Source: CAVVST01 sp963750995
GTDB taxonomy: Bacteria; Acidobacteriota; Vicinamibacteria; Vicinamibacterales; UBA2999
Assembly (NCBI GenBank): GCA_963750995.1
Contig: CAVVST010000002.1
Coordinates: forward strand, 1 to 64,000
Direction: 5' to 3'
DNA length: 64,000 bases
Shown here: positions 19,856-27,673 of the stretch, in pieces
Position numbering within the stretch: the first letter of the stretch is position 1
How the letters are laid out: each line of letters opens with the position of its first letter
Made by a program: the position numbers and the translations under genes
Notes under the pieces: model-generated
What the model was told of the DNA's origin: nothing
Databases searched by the model: none
Seen by the model: the letters and a program-made list of their open reading frames with translations, nothing else

Positions 19856-21646
19856 CTAGAAATGCCAGTCGACCGGTCGCTCGGGCTGGTAAACGCAAAA
19901 CGTGCCCGTGCGCACCGCGTTTTCCAGGTGCCGCCCGAGCTGTGGGTGGGCCTTGATGATTTTCTTGACGCCACTGCGGATTCGCCACGTCACAGCGGAC
20001 CGAGCCCGCTCGGCGGCGCTCCCCAGCGCGCGCGACCGTCCACCCAGCCCCAGTGCGCCTGAAAGCAGCTCGACGATCTGATCGAGCTCCTCACGTGCCT
20101 GTCCCGCCCGCGCGAGATCATGGGCGGCGTCGGCCTCGTCGATGTCGTGCTGCAGTTCTCGGGCGCGCGCCTGAATCTCGCGGCGGGCTCGCTCATCGAG
20201 CTGCGGCGCGGTACCCGACGTCTCGGCCGGCCGGTCGGCCAACTCGAGGCAATGCACCTCAACCCCCGGTCGATCGAGCAATCGCGCCAGATCGCTGAAG
20301 CCCTTCTGATGGGTGAGCTGGACGGAAAGCCCGTCGAACTCCAGCGTCCACACCGGGCCCTCGCGGCGAAACCGCGCCACGCTGGGCTCTTTGGCCACTG
20401 GCCGCGCAACGGCCTCGGGCCGACGCTCATCGGGATCCTCTTCGAGCCCCGCGAGACGGAGACCCTGCTCGAGGCGATCGATGTCCTCAACCCGCCGAAA
20501 GGGATTCACGTGCAACAGCCACCGCAGCGGTTCGCCTGGATCCGGTGGACGTCCGTACGTGATGCGATCGCCGAGCTGCGACAGGAACTCTCTCAGATAG
20601 AACCGCGCGCGCTCGAGGTCACCGGTCAACGCGCACGAGGCCGCCAGAAAAGCTGGCACGTCGACAAACATCGAGATGGGGGCCCGGGCGCCGACGGTGA
20701 GCAGGTCTGCATCACGCCCCAGGACAAACAGCGCGAGCCCTACAGGTGCCGTGTACCAAGGTGGAAAGCCGGGGTTGAGGCGCATGGCCTTCGTGCCCAG
20801 CGCCAGCCCCGATTCGCCGTCGCCAAGATACGCGCGGCACATGCCAGCATGGACCAGCACGTCGGTGTCGTTCGGATTGAGATTCAGTGCGCGATCAACG
20901 TGAAACGCGGCCTCCTCGAAGCGCCGGCGATATAACAGAATGCGCCCGAGTACCACCTGGACCATCGGGTCGCCATCGTCCAGCCCCGCCGCGCGACGGG
21001 CGTAGTCGTAGGCAAAGCGCTCGGTCTCATCCCATTTCTGCCACGCCTGACAGCTCCATTCGTTGAAGTGGGACAGCGAGAGGCCCGCGTACGCGCGCGC
21101 GCAAGACGGATCGATTTCGAGGGCCCGTTCGAAATAGGTGCGTGCCTCCGCGTCTGCTTCGACAGTCCCGCGCTTTAGACACTCGAAGCCTTGCAACCAG
21201 CAGTCGTATGTCTCCAGACAGGACAGAGGGGCACGCTGGCCCGCGCGTAACCGGGACCGGTCGACGCCGATCTTCAGCGCGCTGGCAATTTGTTCCGCAA
21301 TCTGGTCCTGCACCGTGAATAGATTCTCAGCGGTGACGTCATGGCGATCGGCCCAGAGCTGGCGCCCCGTGTGGGTATCGAGCAGTTGGACTGCGATACG
21401 GATCACGTCGCCGGCTCGACGGACACTGCCGCGCAGGAGGTTGGAAGCGCTCGCCGCCGGGTCGCTACCGCCCAGTGCCGGCGACTGCGCGGCGAACGCC
21501 CGGGGGTACACGACTTCAAGCGCACCGAAACGCGAAAGCGCAGAGGCGACGTCCTCCACGAATCCCCGCGCCAGCGCGTCCTGCGAGGGATCGCCCGACA
21601 GGTTCTCGAACGGAGCCACGGCGATGCTGGCGGCGATGGCAGGCAT
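19856..21646 (-). CDS. TolB-like / TPR protein with a C-terminal coiled-coil region
   Basis: ATG 21646, 596 residues. It begins directly with the TolB-like domain (SIAVAPFENLSGDPSQDALA, LLRGSVRRAGDVIRIAVQLL), continues with TPR repeats (FERALEIDPSCARAYAGLS, VDRALNLNPNDTDVLVHAG), and ends with a domain containing KGFSDLARLLDRPGVEVHCL and a charged helical stretch ARARELQHDIDEADAAHDLA. Usually a TolB-TPR unit follows a winged helix, a kinase or a cyclase domain. Here that N-terminal effector is missing and no signal or membrane segment precedes it. The C-terminal part resembles domains next to TPRs in acidobacterial regulators. Function unassigned beyond protein-protein interaction. Confidence 0.82.
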   Translation of the reverse strand: MPAIAASIAVAPFENLSGDPSQDALARGFVEDVASALSRFGALEVVYPRAFAAQSPALGGSDPAASASNLLRGSVRRAGDVIRIAVQLLDTHTGRQLWADRHDVTAENLFTVQDQIAEQIASALKIGVDRSRLRAGQRAPLSCLETYDCWLQGFECLKRGTVEADAEARTYFERALEIDPSCARAYAGLSLSHFNEWSCQAWQKWDETERFAYDYARRAAGLDDGDPMVQVVLGRILLYRRRFEEAAFHVDRALNLNPNDTDVLVHAGMCRAYLGDGESGLALGTKAMRLNPGFPPWYTAPVGLALFVLGRDADLLTVGARAPISMFVDVPAFLAASCALTGDLERARFYLREFLSQLGDRITYGRPPDPGEPLRWLLHVNPFRRVEDIDRLEQGLRLAGLEEDPDERRPEAVARPVAKEPSVARFRREGPVWTLEFDGLSVQLTHQKGFSDLARLLDRPGVEVHCLELADRPAETSGTAPQLDERARREIQARARELQHDIDEADAAHDLARAGQAREELDQIVELLSGALGLGGRSRALGSAAERARSAVTWRIRSGVKKIIKAHPQLGRHLENAVRTGTFCVYQPERPVDWHF

Positions 21647-21939
21647 AGAAGCCCTAACACCTAACGCCGCGATTCTACTCGGTCAGAACTCGATCTGAGA
21701 ACGTGACCGGTCCGGCGGCGCAACGGCCCGCTCAAATGCCGCCTGACAGGGCGGCCTCGGAAGAACGACCCCGGCACGTGCGTCGGCTTCCTTTCCAGTC
21801 GTGCCGCCATCGGACCTCAGTATTAAGGAGGAGCGAGCTTGGTGGGACCGCTCGTGACAGGCTGGTTTCGGGCCCGGTTTTGCGGCGACGCAGTTCGCCT
21901 TCGCGTTTGTGGCGGAGAGGCTGGGGCGTCCGTTCAGGT
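21647..21939. other. Intergenic gap without recognisable gene
   Basis: About 290 bases. Contains an AAGGAGGAG tract at 21826-21834 with no convincing gene behind it. Confidence 0.4.
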
Positions 21940-22545
21940 TCAGCCGTGCAGTATGTGGGCCGCGATATCGGCCGCCACTCGCTCCGGCCGCTCCCAGTTC
22001 GGGCAGTGGCCAGTTTCCTCGTAGACCGTCAACCGCGCGGCCGGTAACGCGGCCATGAAGCGGTCCTGATCCGGTCGCGAGAACAACGCGTCCTGGTCGC
22101 CCCACAACAGGAACGTCGGGGCCTCGATTCGCGCGAGCTGCTGCGTGTCGTCGTACTCGACCAAGCTATCGATGGCGAGGCGCCAGAGGCGTGGTGGCAG
22201 CTTCAAACTTTCGGCGATGATCCGCTCGAAGAACTCGGGCGGAAGGGGGCGGTACGCAGTGCTCGCCTGGAAATCGCGCGCGAATTCCACCGGGATCGGA
22301 TCTGGTAGATCGCGCAAGACGTTCTGCAGGTCCCGCGTGACCGTATTCGACGCCGCGAAGCCTGTGCCAATCAAGATTAGAGCGACAACCCGCTGCGGTT
22401 GTGCGATTGCTGCCTGCCGTGCGACGAAGCTGCCGAACGAATGGCCGACCAGCGTCGCGCGCTTGATCTCGAGGGCATCGAGAAACGCGATGACGTCTGC
22501 CCCCATTTCGGGAATCGAATAGCCAGATTCCGGACGATCTGAGTC
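21940..22545 (-). pseudogene. Alpha/beta hydrolase, N-terminus lost at an insertion-sequence junction
   Basis: From the stop at 21940 the reading is a good alpha/beta hydrolase: DSDRPESGYSIPEMGADV, nucleophile VGHSFGSFV, acid LLWGDQDALF, His in EETGHCPNWERP. Upstream of DSDRP (about 22545) the expected oxyanion and RGHGDS segment is missing, and the frame runs into unrelated codons that are the antisense of a transposase. About 70 N-terminal residues are therefore lost. The ATG at 22617 lies inside the IS sequence. A complete paralogue is at 17.0-17.9 kb. Confidence 0.8.
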
Positions 22546-23552
22546 GGTTGGCTCGAGTGTCGCGAGCGTGACGCCCTCATGTACCTCATTGCCGAGAATC
22601 GGCTGATCCGCCGGCAACTCGGCACGCGACGCCTCCGCCTAACCGACGCCGACCGGCGCCGTTTGGCGAGACGGGCGGTTCGCGTCGGCCGTCACCGGTT
22701 GCGCGAAATCGCCTCCATCGCTACGCCGGATACGCTGCTCCGGTGGCATCGCCAGGCCCGAAAATGGACCTCTCGGACCCGCCCCGGTCGTCGCGCGGTG
22801 CTCGCTGAGATCGATCGCCCGTGGTGCGGATGGCCGACGAGAATCCGACCTGGGGGTACACCCGGATCCAAGGAGCCTTACAGAACGTCGGGCATCGCGT
22901 CGGTCGCTCCACAATTGCGCGGATTTTGAAGGCCCATGGGTTGCCGCCGGTACCGCAGCGACCCACGTCGTGGCAGACGTTTTTTCGCGCGCATTGGAGC
23001 GCGATCGCCGGCGCGGATTTCTTCACCACGGAAGTCTGGACGTGGCGGGGACTCGTCACGTACTACACGCTGTTCGTCATCGATCTGGCCTCCCGGCGGG
23101 TGGTTTTCGCGGGCTCGACCCCGTGGCCCAACGAGGTGTTCATGCAGCAGGTCGTCCGATCGCTGACCACGACGGACGAGGGCTTTCTCGTCGCGCATCG
23201 CGTGCTGATCTGCGATCGCGACGGCAAATGGAGCCATGACATCCGCGAGCGATTCGGCGACGCCGCCATACGCGTGACGCAGACGCCCACTCGGGCACCC
23301 AATGCCAACGCACATGCCGAACGCTTCGTCCGATCTATTAAGACGGAATGCCTCGATCGGATTATCCCGATGGGAGAACGCCACTTCCGTCGCGCGCTCG
23401 CGGAGTACATCGCCCATTACCATGGCGAGCGCCATCACCAAGGGCTGGGCAACGCCTTGATTGCTGGCCGACCGAGGACGAACACCCAAGGTCGGATTCG
23501 GCGACGTCCACGACTCGGCGGACTACTCAATTACTACGAGCGCGCAGTGTGA
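22541..23552 (+). pseudogene. Integrase-core (DDE) transposase, N-truncated and frameshifted
   Basis: Coding resemblance begins at about 22541 with GWLECRERDALMYLIAENRL, then RLRLTDADRRRLARRAV and SIATPDTLLRWHRQARKW, the usual helix-turn-helix part of this acidobacterial transposase family. A shift near 22810 connects to MADENPTWGYTRIQGAL and ARILKAHGLPPVPQR. The catalytic core has a first acidic motif in GADFFTTEVWTWRG, a second Asp in RVLICDRDGKWS and a Glu in PNANAHAERFVRSIKTECL. It ends with EYIAHYHGERHHQGLGNALI. The first Asp is in an ADFF/TEV context as in IS481/IS3-like integrases. The frameshift and missing start make it inactive as written. Confidence 0.85.
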
Positions 23553-23591
23553 TGGGATCACACACCTCGACGAGACAGTTCGATCGAGTGA

Positions 23592-23603
23592 TGGGACACT
23601 ACG
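23592..23603 (+). repeat. Right end repeat of IS remnant A
   Basis: TGGGACACTACG, identical over 12 bases to 26747-26758. Together with the transposase directions the two copies form the two inverted ends expected of one IS family. Confidence 0.6.
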
Positions 23604-23679
23604 CGCTTCGTCCCTGTCGTTCGTGCCGCCGCCTTCTTTGCCATACGCTCAGCTCCTGCAACCGCAGTGCCCGCCTTGG

Positions 23680-24640
23680 ATGCCGGTGAAGGTGAAGTTC
23701 ATCCCCCCTATGCTGCTGCTGAAAACAGATTCGCTGCCCGACAATCCCGCGCAGTGGCGCTATGAGCTGAAGCTCGACGGCTACCGCGCCATCGCGTTCA
23801 AGACCGGCGGGACGTTGCACCTCCGCTCGCGCAACAACAAGGACTTCGCGATCCGGTATCCCGCCGTCGTCGGCGGGCTCGCGAAGCTGCCAGACGAAAC
23901 GATCATCGACGGCGAGGTCGTCGCGTTCGACGAAGAGGGCAAGCCATCGTTCAACGCGCTGCAGAATTACTTCTCGGCGTCCCGCGCCGGTCGTCTTCTA
24001 CGTTTTTGACGTCATGGTGCTGGCGGGCAAAAACGTGATGGCGGAGCCTCTGGAGAAGCGCCGCCAGCTGCTCGAGATGAAGGTGCTGCCGACAGCTGAC
24101 GGAGCCGTGCCGCTACACCGGATCGCTCGACGCGCGTCTCCCTGACCTGATTGCGTCCGTGAAAGCGCAAGGCCTTGAAGGCCTGGTCGCCAAGCGCCTC
24201 GACAGCCGTTATGAGGCGGGCATGCGGCCAGGCTCGTGGCAGAAGATGCGCGTCAATCGCGGACAGGAGTTCGTGATCGGCGGCTACACACACGGCACGA
24301 AGACGTTCGACGCGCTGGTGTTCGGCGTCTACGAGAAGAGCAAGCTCCTGTACGTCGCCCGGACACGCAACGGGTTCACCCCACCACCCGCGCCGCACTG
24401 TTCAAGAAGTTCAAGGGCCTCGAAATCACGGAGTGTCCATTCGCGAATCTGCCGGAGCCACGCGGCGGCAGGTGGGGCCAAGGGCTCACGGCGGCCAAGA
24501 TGAAGGAATGCGTCTGGCTCACGCCGGTGCTGGTCGCGCAGATCGAATTTCTCGAATGGACCGGCGAGAACCATCTGCGGCATTCGCGATTCGTCGGCTT
24601 GCGCGAAGACAAGAAGGCGAAGGACGTGCGGAAGGAATGA
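23680..24640 (+). pseudogene. ATP-dependent DNA ligase (LigD ligase-domain type), several frameshifts
   Basis: ATG 23680 starts MPVKVKFIPPMLLLK. Adenylation motif I is ELKLDGYRAIAFK (Lys nucleophile), and later IDGEVVAFDEEGKPSFNALQ matches motif III. Frame changes near 23985 and 24105 are needed to read VFYVFDVMVLAGKNVM and then AQGLEGLVAKRLDSRYEAG (motif IV) and SWQKMRVNRGQEFVIGGYTH (motif V). A further shift near 24385 leads to the OB-fold part ALFKKFKGLEITECPFANLP and VWLTPVLVAQIEFLEWT. About 320 residues of a ligase domain in all. No polymerase or phosphoesterase domain is present. With three shifts and an IS end just upstream it looks decayed, but sequencing error cannot be excluded. Confidence 0.82.
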
Positions 24641-24648
24641 GCGCGACT

Positions 24649-24914
24649 ACAGCAGGTCCTCGACCTTGAATTTCTCGCGAGCAGACGGCGAAGACCGTCG
24701 TTCGCGATACGGAGCTCGCCTGATAACGCCAGCCCTCAGCGATGTCCTCGCTCGTCACTTGAAACTTCGGACCGTTCCCCGTAAGTTTGTTGCACCATTC
24801 GCGACTGACAGTTTCACTAATCGTCCATCTTTCGACTTGTAGTCGTTCCCGAGCAGTTTTCGTGGAGAAACGGGACCATTCGGCGACCGACAGCCTCCTC
24901 CGCGATGTCCGCAA
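24649..24914 (-). pseudogene. Possible small frameshifted gene of unknown function
   Basis: Reading from 24914, one frame gives RERLQVERWTISETVSREW and FQVTSEDIAEG. Switching frame near 24725 continues LALSGELRIANDGLRRLLA, and a second switch near 24680 ends EKFKVEDLL at 24649. The pieces look like one helical protein of about 90 residues, but this rests only on how natural the residues look. I recognise no family. Confidence 0.3.
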
Positions 24915-25468
24915 CAGTCCTACTGCAATTCGACCCGTGCAGGAGTAGGGTCCCGGTTGCTCGCTGCACGTCCGATCCCTCGTAAGTTGGAACCCTCGGC
25001 TTTCTGCGTTGATCTCTGTAAGGAGCGGCGTGAACCCGGTTACGGCGACACGTCAGGGCGTGCCTACCGATAAAGGATTTGCGTCATGAATGATACAGAT
25101 CAGCTGGACTCTATTGCCGTAAGGGTGCCAAGGTCGTCAGTCACCACGCAGCCGAAGGGGTAGCCGTGGTGATCCCAGAGTCGCGTAGGATGACGACATT
25201 TGATCATCTCCCCGATCATCCGACGGAGGACCACAATGACCGATGTATCTCAGCTTCCCGCTGACCGGTGAGAGAGGCGAGCGGCAAACGCTCTTCATCG
25301 TGAACTTCGCCAATTCGGACTTCTTCGGCGCTCCGCGTGGAGAGGGTCCGGCGCTACTGTCTTTGGATGTCGGAGTCTCAGGGCAGCCTACGCGGTAGGA
25401 AACGTACGCGAACGCACCATCGTTGAACTTCGCCAACACAAGGAAATTTCTCGCGAGGAGGATGACCC
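24915..25468. other. Gap without a supportable gene
   Basis: About 550 bases. Short open frames on both strands, none with a family motif. The last 20 bases hold the ribosome site (GAGGAGG) of the next gene. Confidence 0.4.
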
Positions 25469-25972
25469 ATGAAAAGGACACTCGGGGCTTCCACAGCAGC
25501 GTCGCTCGTACTCGGTCTCGTGGTCGCGTCTCTCATTTCCTCCTTGTCACCGGGACTTCAGGCTCAGGCGGATCCGATCATCGGGACGTGGAGACTGAAT
25601 GTCGCGAAATCCAAATACGATCCGGGACCGGCGCCGATGTCCGAAACCCGGATCTACGATGCCTTCGGAACGAGCGGCATCAAGTCCACGCAACATCGCG
25701 TAGAAGTGGGCGGGAACAAGACCACTATCAGTTACTCCGCCATGTATGACGGCAAAGACTACGCGTACATGGGTTCCCCCGATGCCGACACCATTGCGCT
25801 CAAGAAGGTGGACGCCAACACGATCGACGCCACGCTCAAGAAAGGCGGCAAGGTCACTTTGGTCGTGAAGGCGGTTACCGCCGCTGACAGAAAGACGCGA
25901 ACACTGACCACTTCAGGTACCAACGCAAAAGGGCAGAAGGTCAACAACGTCACCGTGTGGGAGAAGCAGTAG
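25469..25972 (+). CDS. Small exported protein, lipocalin-like
   Basis: ATG 25469 behind GAGGAGGATGACCC, 167 residues. A signal peptide (MKRTLGASTAASLVLGLVVA then LQA-QA) is followed by ADPIIGTWRLNVAKSKYDPG, a start shared by many acidobacterial secreted proteins of about 150 residues. The rest is beta-rich and repetitive (YDGKDYAYMGSPDADTIALK, ANTIDATLKKGGKVTLVVKA), consistent with a small lipocalin/calycin-like barrel. Function unknown; I infer a periplasmic location. It sits isolated between decayed genes, yet it is intact. Confidence 0.8.
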   Translation: MKRTLGASTAASLVLGLVVASLISSLSPGLQAQADPIIGTWRLNVAKSKYDPGPAPMSETRIYDAFGTSGIKSTQHRVEVGGNKTTISYSAMYDGKDYAYMGSPDADTIALKKVDANTIDATLKKGGKVTLVVKAVTAADRKTRTLTTSGTNAKGQKVNNVTVWEKQ

Positions 25973-25989
25973 ATCGCGGATTTGGCTCA

Positions 25990-26452
25990 CTACTCTATCC
26001 ACCAATCGCGAAGGAATACGGTTATGGTGCCGTCAGGCCGCAAATCCCAATACTTCGGTTGCTTAGGAACTATTTTTCCGTTGTCGAACGTCACTTCGAA
26101 CAACTCTCGCTCGATCATCGCGAGATCCATCACGTTGCGTCTCGCCAAATCTGGGAATTGGATCTCCGTCACCTTCGGATTCAGGTGAACCACATCGGCC
26201 CTGAAGCTGCGCCAGATTCTCAGGGATGCGTCGGCCGCTTGCTGAGACAGGATTCCACGCTCGACGAGTATCGGTGCCATTGTTGGCCGATCGCCTTCCG
26301 GTTGGAGGTTGTTCCGCTCGAGAATGAATCGCCATAAGGCTTCAGCGACCGCTTGCGACACCATCACCGCGCTGATGAAATATCCGTCGCGATAGCTCCG
26401 AATGCATTCAGCGGACGCCGGACCGAAGTGTTCGCCAGCGATGACTCCACTT
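25990..26452 (-). pseudogene. Hypothetical protein truncated at its N-terminus by IS remnant B
   Basis: From the stop at 25990 the frame is readable back to about 26450: GVIAGEHFGPASAECIRSYR, DGYFISAVMVSQAVAEALWR, FILERNNL, LVERGILSQQAADASLRIWR and DGTITVFLRDWWIE at the end. An ATG at 26367 is present, but the coding signal continues well upstream of it and stops exactly where transposase sequence begins. I do not recognise the family. It is mostly helical, with an Arg/Trp-rich C-terminus. Confidence 0.55.
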
Positions 26453-26758
26453 CCGAGCGACGAGTTCGCGATGCCAACGCAGGATCGTATCTGGCGTCAC
26501 GAGGGTCACGACCTGCGCGAGCACTCGGCGACCAAGTCTCTGCCCCAATTCCGCGAGGCGCCGTCGCTCGCCGTCGTCAAACCGGAGGCGCTGCCCCGCG
26601 CGCCGCGCCTTCAGCACGCGATTCTCCTCGCGGAGGAACGCGATCACGTGGGTCTGCTCGGATTCGAGCCAGCCGCCCACCGCACCGATCAGCAACTGGA
26701 ACGGCAGCACGGTCGGAGTCTACGCCCATTACGGTCGATCCACTTGTGGGACACTACG
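26450..26758 (-). mobile_element. Insertion-sequence remnant B (5' 300 bp only)
   Basis: On the minus strand it begins with the end repeat (inverse of TGGGACACTACG, 26747-26758). From GTG 26710 it encodes the N-terminus of the same transposase family as remnant A: MLPFQLLIGAVGGWLESEQ, HVIAFLREENRVLKA, RLRFDDGERRRLAELGQRLG and LVTPDTILRWHRELVARKW. At about 26450 this gives way to an unrelated reading frame, so the catalytic part is lost. The remnant supplies the N-terminus that remnant A lacks, and their GGWLE / GWLEC residues line up. Confidence 0.75.
26747..26758 (-). repeat. End repeat of IS remnant B
   Basis: TGGGACACTACG on the plus strand, the same 12 bases as at 23592-23603, located just outside the transposase start. 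Confidence 0.6.
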
Positions 26759-26914
26759 GGGTCGAATCACGAGAATCAGGCAGCCAGACTCCATGTTCTG
26801 CAGCGCACGTGATCGTTCTGCTGTTGCACGCTCCAGCCCGCCGGCGCGACAAACACGCAGTTCTCCAAACGAATCGTGGGCGAAGTTGTTACGGTGTTTC
26901 TTGCGGCGTGGCGT

Positions 26915-27670
26915 CTAGCGCGTGCGTGAGTGATCGCGAAAGAAGGATGCGATCCGCTGAGAGGTATCCCGCGGATAGACGTGGCCGCCCTGGTGTATCC
27001 AGGTCATGACCGGAGCGGGCGTCCCGGGTCCATAGAGCGTGCACCCGTCGCCGCAGCGCGTCGTCTTGTCCCCGACGCCGTTCACGCCAATGGCAATCGA
27101 CATGGCGGCCTTCTGATCGGCAAAGGTCACTTGCGGATCGCGCTCACCTGCCACATGAAACAGCGGCCGTGGCTGCTTCGGCTGCACCGAAGGGCGGAGA
27201 CGGCCCGCGACCGGCGCGTAGGCCGCGAACACCGCCGGGCGCTCCGCCCAGAGGAGATAGGTGAACATCGCGCCATTCGAGAAGCCGGTCGCATAGATGC
27301 GGGCGTCGTCGATGTTGTACTTCCTGCGCAGCGAACCGAGCGCGACATCGACGAGCTTCAGGTCGCGGTCGTTGTTTTCGCCCCGCTCCACCTGCCAGCC
27401 GGCAAGCCGATCGCCAGTCGGCAGCCCCTGGAAGTACACGACGATCGAGTAAGGCGACGCCAGGTGGAGATCGGTGTGCTGAAAGTTCTGGACGTTGTCG
27501 CCGCGCCCGTGGAACGACAACACCAGCGGATTCTTTCCGCCGGCGGGGGATGCGGTCGGCGCAAACACGATGGCCTCGCGGGTAACGCCGTCGACCTGCC
27601 AGGTCATGACCTCCGCCGAGGCCGCGCCTGCATACAGGAGGAGCAGGACAGCGAGACAGATGTGGGTCAT
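26915..27670 (-). CDS. Exported esterase of the polyhydroxybutyrate depolymerase / feruloyl esterase (LpqC) type
   Basis: ATG 27670, 251 residues, starting three bases after the stop of the upstream lectin-hydrolase gene, so the two are one transcription unit. A signal peptide (ICLAVLLLLYAGAASA) is followed by VMTWQVDGVTREAIVF, oxyanion motif LVLSFHGRGDN and nucleophile ATGFSNGAMFTYLLW (Ser). Later come the likely acid in AGERDPQVTF and the His in WIHQGGHVYPRD. This order fits the CE1/Esterase_phb group that cleaves polyesters or cell-wall phenolic esters outside the cytoplasm. Two cysteines in TTRCGDGCTLYG may form a disulfide. Substrate not determinable. Confidence 0.88.
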   Translation of the reverse strand: MTHICLAVLLLLYAGAASAEVMTWQVDGVTREAIVFAPTASPAGGKNPLVLSFHGRGDNVQNFQHTDLHLASPYSIVVYFQGLPTGDRLAGWQVERGENNDRDLKLVDVALGSLRRKYNIDDARIYATGFSNGAMFTYLLWAERPAVFAAYAPVAGRLRPSVQPKQPRPLFHVAGERDPQVTFADQKAAMSIAIGVNGVGDKTTRCGDGCTLYGPGTPAPVMTWIHQGGHVYPRDTSQRIASFFRDHSRTR

Positions 27671-27673
27671 GCG

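Larger units (their letters stand above)
22541..23603 (+). mobile_element. Insertion-sequence remnant A, left end missing
   Basis: Carries an integrase-core transposase reading rightwards. The right end is taken at 23603 because TGGGACACTACG (23592-23603) recurs, inverted relative to the transposase, at the outer left end of a second remnant at 26747-26758. The left IR and the first transposase codons are missing. The element starts abruptly inside the truncated hydrolase at about 22541. Confidence 0.7.
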
